This document shows positions 59,544-64,000 of a stretch of DNA of 64,000 nucleotides, piece after piece. The notes below the pieces were generated by a model. It was not told where the DNA came from. It saw nothing but the letters and a program-made list of their open reading frames with translations, and did not search any database. Source of the DNA: Virgibacillus_P tibetensis (GTDB taxonomy: Bacteria > Bacillota > Bacilli > Bacillales > Amphibacillaceae); assembly GCF_036026595.1 (NCBI RefSeq), contig NZ_JARZFX010000002.1, forward strand, positions 310,001 to 374,000, in the 5' to 3' direction. A program made the position numbers and the translations under genes. Position 1 is the stretch's first letter. Each line of letters opens with the position of its first letter.

Positions 59544-60646
59544 TAGAATACCTTTTTTTCCACCGTGTTTTTCTCGACTTCTTCTCTATCAACTTCATAA
59601 CCTATACCGGCGTTGTCGTTTAGGGTTATTATGCCATTTTCTGCTACTACTTCGGGCTTGATGATATCTTTTTCCCAGTACCTGGATGAGGATGCGGTGT
59701 CACCTGGAAGCAGGAAATTTGCCAGGGATGCAATGGCAATATTATGCGCACGGCCAACTCCTGATTCCAGCATGCCGCCACACCATAATGGAATTCCGGC
59801 TTCTTTACAAAGATCATGTATTTTTTTCGCTTGTGTCAATCCTCCAACACGTCCAACCTTCATATTAATTATCTTGCCACTACCCAATTCAATCGCCTGG
59901 CGCGCATCTTCATAAGAATGAATACTTTCGTCTAGACATACAGGTGTTTTAATTTGTTTTTGCAATTTCGCATGATCGATTAAATCTCCAGCAGTCAGCG
60001 GCTGCTCGATCATCATGAGGTCGAACGCATCCATCGCCTTTAATGTTTCCATATCATCCAGTGTATACGCAGAGTTCGCATCAACCATTAAGGGGATATC
60101 CGGATAATGTTTTCGTACCTCGCGCAGGACTTTCAAATCTTTACCGGGCTTGATTTTTATCTTAATTCGTTTATAGCCCTCTTCTGTCTTTTTCTGAATG
60201 GCTGCCAACAAATCACCTATATTATCTTCTATCCCTAAACTGATTCCTACCTCAACCGTCGATTTACTACCACCCAATACTTTGGATAGCGATTTGCCTT
60301 CTGTTTTTGCGTACAGATCCCAGATAGCTCCTTCTAATGCTGATTTAGCCATATTATTTCGTTTATATACATTGAAACCTTCCTGTATTTCATCTGGATG
60401 CCCGATTTCCTTATTGATAACCATGGGGATAAGGAAATTTTCAAGCATGAACCAGCTTTGTTGGGTAAACTCTTCACTGTACAGGGGGCGTTCCGTCGCA
60501 CAGCCCTCTCCCCAGCCTGAAAGCCCATCCTCACTTTTTGCTTCAACTAATATAAATTCACGATCTTGTTCCGTACCAAAACTTGTTGTAAAAGGATTTT
60601 TCATTTTCATTTGCATTTTATATAAAATAACCTCATTAACTTTCAT
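59543..60646 (-). CDS. menC: o-Succinylbenzoate synthase / N-acylamino acid racemase family enzyme
   Basis: A 367-residue enolase-superfamily protein of the Bacillus MenC/NSAR group. Catalytic set: K162-x-K164 in RIKIKIKPG, metal ligands D189 (VDANSAY), E214 (IEQPL), D239 (LDES), and K263 in NMKVGRVGG. This group includes true OSBS and racemases of N-acyl amino acids, which sequence motifs do not separate. The divergent neighbours are an RpiR regulator and an M20 amidohydrolase rather than men genes, so an N-acyl amino acid racemase role is more likely. The ATG at 60646 has GGAG 11 bases upstream. Confidence 0.85.
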   Translation of the reverse strand: MKVNEVILYKMQMKMKNPFTTSFGTEQDREFILVEAKSEDGLSGWGEGCATERPLYSEEFTQQSWFMLENFLIPMVINKEIGHPDEIQEGFNVYKRNNMAKSALEGAIWDLYAKTEGKSLSKVLGGSKSTVEVGISLGIEDNIGDLLAAIQKKTEEGYKRIKIKIKPGKDLKVLREVRKHYPDIPLMVDANSAYTLDDMETLKAMDAFDLMMIEQPLTAGDLIDHAKLQKQIKTPVCLDESIHSYEDARQAIELGSGKIINMKVGRVGGLTQAKKIHDLCKEAGIPLWCGGMLESGVGRAHNIAIASLANFLLPGDTASSSRYWEKDIIKPEVVAENGIITLNDNAGIGYEVDREEVEKNTVEKKVF

Positions 60647-60845
60647 CGCTCTAACAGCTCCTTTTTTAAATTGGACCAAACTATGTATCTGATATTTTTT
60701 TCTGAACTAAAACGGTGTCACTCTGTTCTATATCTCCAGGGAGACCTAAAGTTATCAAAAAATTTACAACTTGCATTCGATTATAATAAAGGATATAATT
60801 TATTGCAAGATAAAATATTGTAAATACTTTAAAAGGGTGAGAAAA

Positions 60846-61685
60846 GTGACCCCAAATTATATAAATAAAACGGAATATTATTTTCCAACATTGACAAAGG
60901 GGTTAAAGAAGGTAGCGAACTCCCTACTCTCCGACCCAATGATATTTGCCACCCATCCTGCCAAAAAGGTTGGCGAAATAATAGGTGTCAGTGAGACAAT
61001 GGTTATACGACTCTGCCATTCGATCGGTTATACAGGATACAGTACCCTGCAAAAAGAAGTAAGAACGTATTTGTTGGAGTTGAACAATGAGTCTTTTGAG
61101 GTAGCAGCAGATCAGATAGAAGCCACGAATCGATATGCACTGAGTATGCAGAAGGATATCAGCAACTTAAAAAATAATATAGATAAATTGGATGTTGATC
61201 AGTTAAACGAATTTGTAGAAACTATTATCAACAGCGAAAAAGTAGTAATAGCTGGATACTATCATTCCTTTACATTCGCACATTGGTTTAGTTTTAATTT
61301 AAACTACATACTGAGGAATTCGTCATTGTATCGGCCAGAAACAGATGCTGGATTACTGGATTTACTACCCGAAAAATCATGCATTGTCGTGTTTTCCTTC
61401 TATCGGTACGCACTGGACACCATCAGGCTTGCTGAAGAAGCAAAGGAGAAAGGTATAAAGGTGTTAACAATTACTGACTCCCGTGTCGCTCCTGTCACCG
61501 AGGTTGCTGATATAATAATTCCAATTACTATTTCTCCAAACAACCTCCTCAGTAAAGGACCTGTGACGTTATCATTTATCAATTCAATTTTATTTGAAAT
61601 TATTCAACGAGTAGAAGAGCGTGGAGTAATACATTCCACCTTTAAATATTTTATAGAGGATGGCGAAGATAAATGGAAAAGCTAG
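60846..61685 (+). CDS. RpiR/MurR-family regulator
   Basis: A 279-residue regulator: N-terminal RpiR helix-turn-helix ('VGEIIGVSETMVIRLCHSIG' then YTGYSTLQKEV) and a C-terminal SIS domain with 'CIVVFSFYRYALDTIRLAEE' and 'VLTITDSRVAPVTEVADIII'. The start is GTG at 60846, behind AAGGGTG; a longer frame upstream lacks a site. It is divergent from the OSBS-like gene and overlaps the amidohydrolase gene by 13 bp, so it probably controls both. Confidence 0.87.
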   Translation: MTPNYINKTEYYFPTLTKGLKKVANSLLSDPMIFATHPAKKVGEIIGVSETMVIRLCHSIGYTGYSTLQKEVRTYLLELNNESFEVAADQIEATNRYALSMQKDISNLKNNIDKLDVDQLNEFVETIINSEKVVIAGYYHSFTFAHWFSFNLNYILRNSSLYRPETDAGLLDLLPEKSCIVVFSFYRYALDTIRLAEEAKEKGIKVLTITDSRVAPVTEVADIIIPITISPNNLLSKGPVTLSFINSILFEIIQRVEERGVIHSTFKYFIEDGEDKWKS

Positions 61686-62800
61686 AACAACAGGTGAAAG
61701 ACACATTTCATTACTTGCATAATCATGCTGAAATCAGCTGGGAAGAGACAGAAACAACAAAGTATATTGAAACCATACTACAGGAGAACGGATGCAGTGT
61801 TACAACCTTTGACGATTGTACCGGAGTCATCGGAGAATATGGAAATTTTGAAGCCGACCTTCCCGTTGTAGCCGTTCGTGCAGATATGGACGCACTTTGG
61901 CAGGAAGTGAATGGTAAGTTTCAGCCTAATCATTCCTGTGGTCATGATGCCCATATGTCCATGGTACTTGGCTTATTACGGAAATTAAAAGAACATCCTG
62001 AACTCAAAGAAAAAATAGCATTGAAACTGATTTTTCAGCCCGCAGAGGAAGTGGGTGCAGGGGCATTGAAGATGATCGAAAAAAATGTTATTGATAATGT
62101 AGATTATCTATTTGGAGCACATCTGCGCCCAAATCAGGAAACAGTGATGGGTCGGGCAACACCGGTCATTGTACATGGTGCTACTCAAATGTATCGTGTT
62201 GAAATCAAAGGACAGGATGCTCATGGAGCGCGCCCTCATTTAAATACGAATGCCATCGAGGTAGCAGCTCAAATTGTAGATGCATTAAGTAAAATCCATC
62301 TTGATCCACGTGTGCCGCATTCCGTTAAGATGACGAACATTCAGGCTGGGGGGAAAAGCTCAAACATTATCCCGGGAAGCGCTACATTCTCTATAGATAT
62401 GCGGGCGCAGAACAATGAAATGATGACGGAATTGGTTACCAAGGTGAAAGATATTTTTGAAGCCATGAAAAACTTATACGAAGTTGAATTAGCCATAATA
62501 GATACGGAAAATATCCCAGCGGCAAAAACAAATCCGGAAGCAACCCTGCTTATGGAAAAAGCTATTGCAAGCACACTTGGAAAAGAAAATGTGGATGCAC
62601 CACTTGTAACACCAGGTGGAGATGACTTTCACTTTTATACCATTAAAAAGCCCGAGCTGAAAGCAACCATGTTAGGTCTCGGTTGTGATTTAACACCTGG
62701 TCTGCATCACCCAGACATGACTTTCAATGACGCTGCATTGATGAATGGAGTAAATATATTATTTGAAGCAGTAAAAGGTGTTTATGGAATAGAAGATTAG
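61673..62800 (+). CDS. M20-family N-acyl amino acid amidohydrolase
   Basis: A 375-residue di-zinc amidohydrolase of the AmhX/hippurate hydrolase type. 'VAVRADMDALWQE', 'NHSCGHDAHMSMVLGLLR' (metal site CGHDAH), 'LIFQPAEEVGAGALKMIE' (catalytic Glu), 'GQDAHGARPHLNTNAIEVAA' (dimerisation domain His) and 'TPGGDDFHFY', 'LGLGCDLTPGLHHPDM'. It removes an acyl group from N-acyl amino acids. Paired with the racemase-like enzyme opposite, it could turn N-acyl-D-amino acids into free L-amino acids. Confidence 0.9.
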   Translation: MEKLEQQVKDTFHYLHNHAEISWEETETTKYIETILQENGCSVTTFDDCTGVIGEYGNFEADLPVVAVRADMDALWQEVNGKFQPNHSCGHDAHMSMVLGLLRKLKEHPELKEKIALKLIFQPAEEVGAGALKMIEKNVIDNVDYLFGAHLRPNQETVMGRATPVIVHGATQMYRVEIKGQDAHGARPHLNTNAIEVAAQIVDALSKIHLDPRVPHSVKMTNIQAGGKSSNIIPGSATFSIDMRAQNNEMMTELVTKVKDIFEAMKNLYEVELAIIDTENIPAAKTNPEATLLMEKAIASTLGKENVDAPLVTPGGDDFHFYTIKKPELKATMLGLGCDLTPGLHHPDMTFNDAALMNGVNILFEAVKGVYGIED

Positions 62801-62808
62801 TATATAGA

Positions 62809-62842
62809 AACGGATCCTGGCCAACTGTTGCCTGGATCCGTT
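62809..62842 (+). terminator. Terminator after the amidohydrolase gene
   Basis: AACGGATCC / GGATCCGTT, extended by GG/CC pairing toward a short loop, with CTTAAATT after it. The stem begins 8 bp after the stop codon. Confidence 0.75.
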
Positions 62843-63183
62843 CTTAAATTCATAAGGCTAATCATCTAAAAAATATAGTCCTCTCTTTTCCAGATAGGCC
62901 AAAATTTCCACTCATTCTCTTTTGTTTAAATTACCTGGTTTTTTAAAAAACGCTTATATGAATAGTATCGGGTCTAAAGGTCATCTGATGACTATGTATA
63001 CTTCATTTGATAGTTATGTAGTCTTCTATAAGTGATAATTTTATATTGCTTTAATATGAAGTTATATCCTAAAAAGTACAGGTAGAATGAGAGTCTGGTT
63101 CAAGTACATTGCTACATGCCCCTCTGCTTTTTGAATGGTGTATCCATATATTAAATCTGACTAACAAGGCTTTCCGGAAAAAA
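62843..63183. other. Intergenic stretch without a supported gene
   Basis: AT-rich; no frame with binding site or recognisable product. I see nothing specific here. Confidence 0.5.
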
Positions 63184-63214
63184 GTGCCTCATTCACTATA
63201 ATGTGAACGAGGCA
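63184..63214 (-). terminator. Terminator after the fibronectin-domain protein
   Basis: On the minus strand GTGCCTCgTTCAC / GTGAAtGAGGCAC, about 12 paired bases with one mismatch, followed by TTTTTT. Confidence 0.88.
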
Positions 63215-63221
63215 CCTTCTA

Positions 63222-64000
63222 TTAAAACAAACCGGCAATCCAATCAACTACACTCACAAACACCTTACCTATAAAAGCAAAGAACTTCATGATGAGATTC
63301 TTGTCATCATCTGTTTTATCCTCATCTTCTGATGTATTGTTGGACTCATTGCCATTCTTTTTTTCTGAAGATTCATTGGCTTCACCCGTCCCAACAGATT
63401 CATAGGTTTCATTACCAGGTATTTCTTCATCTTCCTTTGTATACCTTTCATTAGAAGAGCTAAGTGAAGATTCTTCTATTGGTTGTTTGGGTGTTATTTT
63501 ATTCTTTGGCTCTGATTCCTTTACTTCTTTTACTTGATCCTCATTTACTTTGCTCGGGAATGACACCTGCATTTCTTTTTCCGTATCTTTTTCAGAATCG
63601 TTTTCATCCGATTGTTCTTGAGATGGTGTCCTCTCTGGTTTTTCTTTTACCTGTTTATTAGGTTCTTTTTCCGATTCAGCTATTTTCTCTTTTTCTGCTA
63701 CAGGATTCTCATCCTTTATTTCTTTATCTTGTTCCGTCTTCTTTTCTGAGATAACGATATCTTGATCAACAGAAGCTGATTCAGCCTTTTCTGTTTTCAC
63801 TGTTTGTACCGTACCTTCAGATTGATTTCCATAACGATCTTCCGTATGAATTGAAAAAGTATACGCTGTGTCAGCATCCAATCCAGTATACGTGTATGTG
63901 GACGTTTCTGTACTATCGATAGTTATCAAATAACCGTCATCCAGATATAAATTCACCTTTTGGAGATCCTCGTCTTCAGGGTTTGTCCATCTAATTGAAA
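63222..64000 (-). CDS. Surface-type protein with fibronectin III domain (N-terminus beyond window)
   Basis: The frame stays open to the window edge: before VNLYLDDGYLITID it reads SIRWTNPEDEDLQK, which completes the start of a fibronectin type III domain ('YTYTGLDADTAYTFSIHTED' then RYGNQSEG). An internal GTG at 63956 is therefore not the start. After this domain comes a long Glu/Lys/Ser-rich, probably disordered spacer (about 170 residues). It ends in a hydrophobic C-terminus (KFFAFIGKVFVSVVDWIAGLF) that may associate with the membrane. No LPXTG motif. Probably an exported or wall-associated protein; its missing N-terminal part would name it. Confidence 0.75.
   Translation of the reverse strand, partial: SIRWTNPEDEDLQKVNLYLDDGYLITIDSTETSTYTYTGLDADTAYTFSIHTEDRYGNQSEGTVQTVKTEKAESASVDQDIVISEKKTEQDKEIKDENPVAEKEKIAESEKEPNKQVKEKPERTPSQEQSDENDSEKDTEKEMQVSFPSKVNEDQVKEVKESEPKNKITPKQPIEESSLSSSNERYTKEDEEIPGNETYESVGTGEANESSEKKNGNESNNTSEDEDKTDDDKNLIMKFFAFIGKVFVSVVDWIAGLF

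Noticed and set aside
63222..63956. A complete 244-residue protein starting at GTG 63956
   Set aside because: The frame continues upstream to the window edge and completes a fibronectin domain, so this start is internal.
1..64000. tRNA, rRNA, CRISPR array, prophage or transposase genes
   Set aside because: I found no cloverleaf-like tRNA, no regularly spaced repeat array and no transposase or phage protein among the readable frames.

Overview
The window comes from a low-GC, spore-forming member of the Bacillaceae. Evidence: strong AGGAGG-type ribosome binding sites, frequent GTG/TTG starts, a GerPA/GerPF-like spore germination protein, an LPXTA-type wall anchor, a BirA operator before bioY, CcpA (cre)-like boxes, and B. 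subtilis-like genes (YitT, YkvA, PrsW, DUF3892). The TRAP and tripartite tricarboxylate transporters fit an Oceanobacillus/Virgibacillus-type organism, but the genus is a guess. I see no rRNA, tRNA, CRISPR array, phage or intact insertion sequence. Most of the window is catabolic and transport operons separated by terminators.

Layout. 1-4.9 kb: proline catabolism (proline dehydrogenase, P5C dehydrogenase), a BrnQ carrier, and a divergent XRE-cupin regulator. 5-9.3 kb: YitT, very small genes, a zinc-ribbon PrsW protease, type II pantothenate kinase. 9.3-10.1 kb: a gene-free block of inverted dispersed repeats. 10.1-12.9 kb: a ComEC-like metallo-beta-lactamase lipoprotein with a C-terminal helix-hairpin-helix, DUF3006 proteins, and a small membrane protein with a two-haem histidine pattern. 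13.2-16.2 kb: ribonucleoside salvage (LacI regulator, nucleoside hydrolase, ribokinase). 16.8-21.6 kb: BioY, a wall-anchored SGNH hydrolase, a GerP-like protein, an NRAMP-like transporter. 21.7-30.3 kb: HpaB-type oxygenase, DUF1232 protein, a TctCBA-asparaginase operon with a convergent LysR gene, CutC. 30.3-38.4 kb: an M19 dipeptidase and a sialic-acid locus (nanE, nanA, TRAP transporter, ROK kinase, RpiR regulator). 38.5-43.8 kb: a DUF3892 gene with an in-frame stop, then a TetR-NCS1 permease-DUF917-hydantoinase operon. 44-48.5 kb: polar amino-acid ABC transporter, a stand-alone divergent PurC, small genes. 48.6-58.8 kb: ureABCEFGD followed by an Opp/Nik-type ABC importer. 59.5-62.8 kb: OSBS/N-acylamino-acid racemase, RpiR regulator, M20 amidohydrolase. 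The window ends in a truncated surface protein with a fibronectin type III domain.

How the genes work together. The operons fit life on host- or detritus-derived nutrients: proline, nucleosides, sialic acid, urea, N-acyl amino acids and cyclic amides. cre-like boxes sit just downstream of the -10 of the TctC, nanE and TRAP promoters, suggesting carbon catabolite repression. The most distinctive non-coding signal is a dispersed element: a hairpin followed by about 30 bp ending GTGACAGGCACC. It occurs seven times, and four copies end 0-8 bp from the stop codon of a convergent gene. No single previously undescribed system stands out with certainty. The best candidates are the MBL-HhH/DUF3006/haem-protein locus, the TctCBA-asparaginase unit with an altered catalytic residue, and this repeat.
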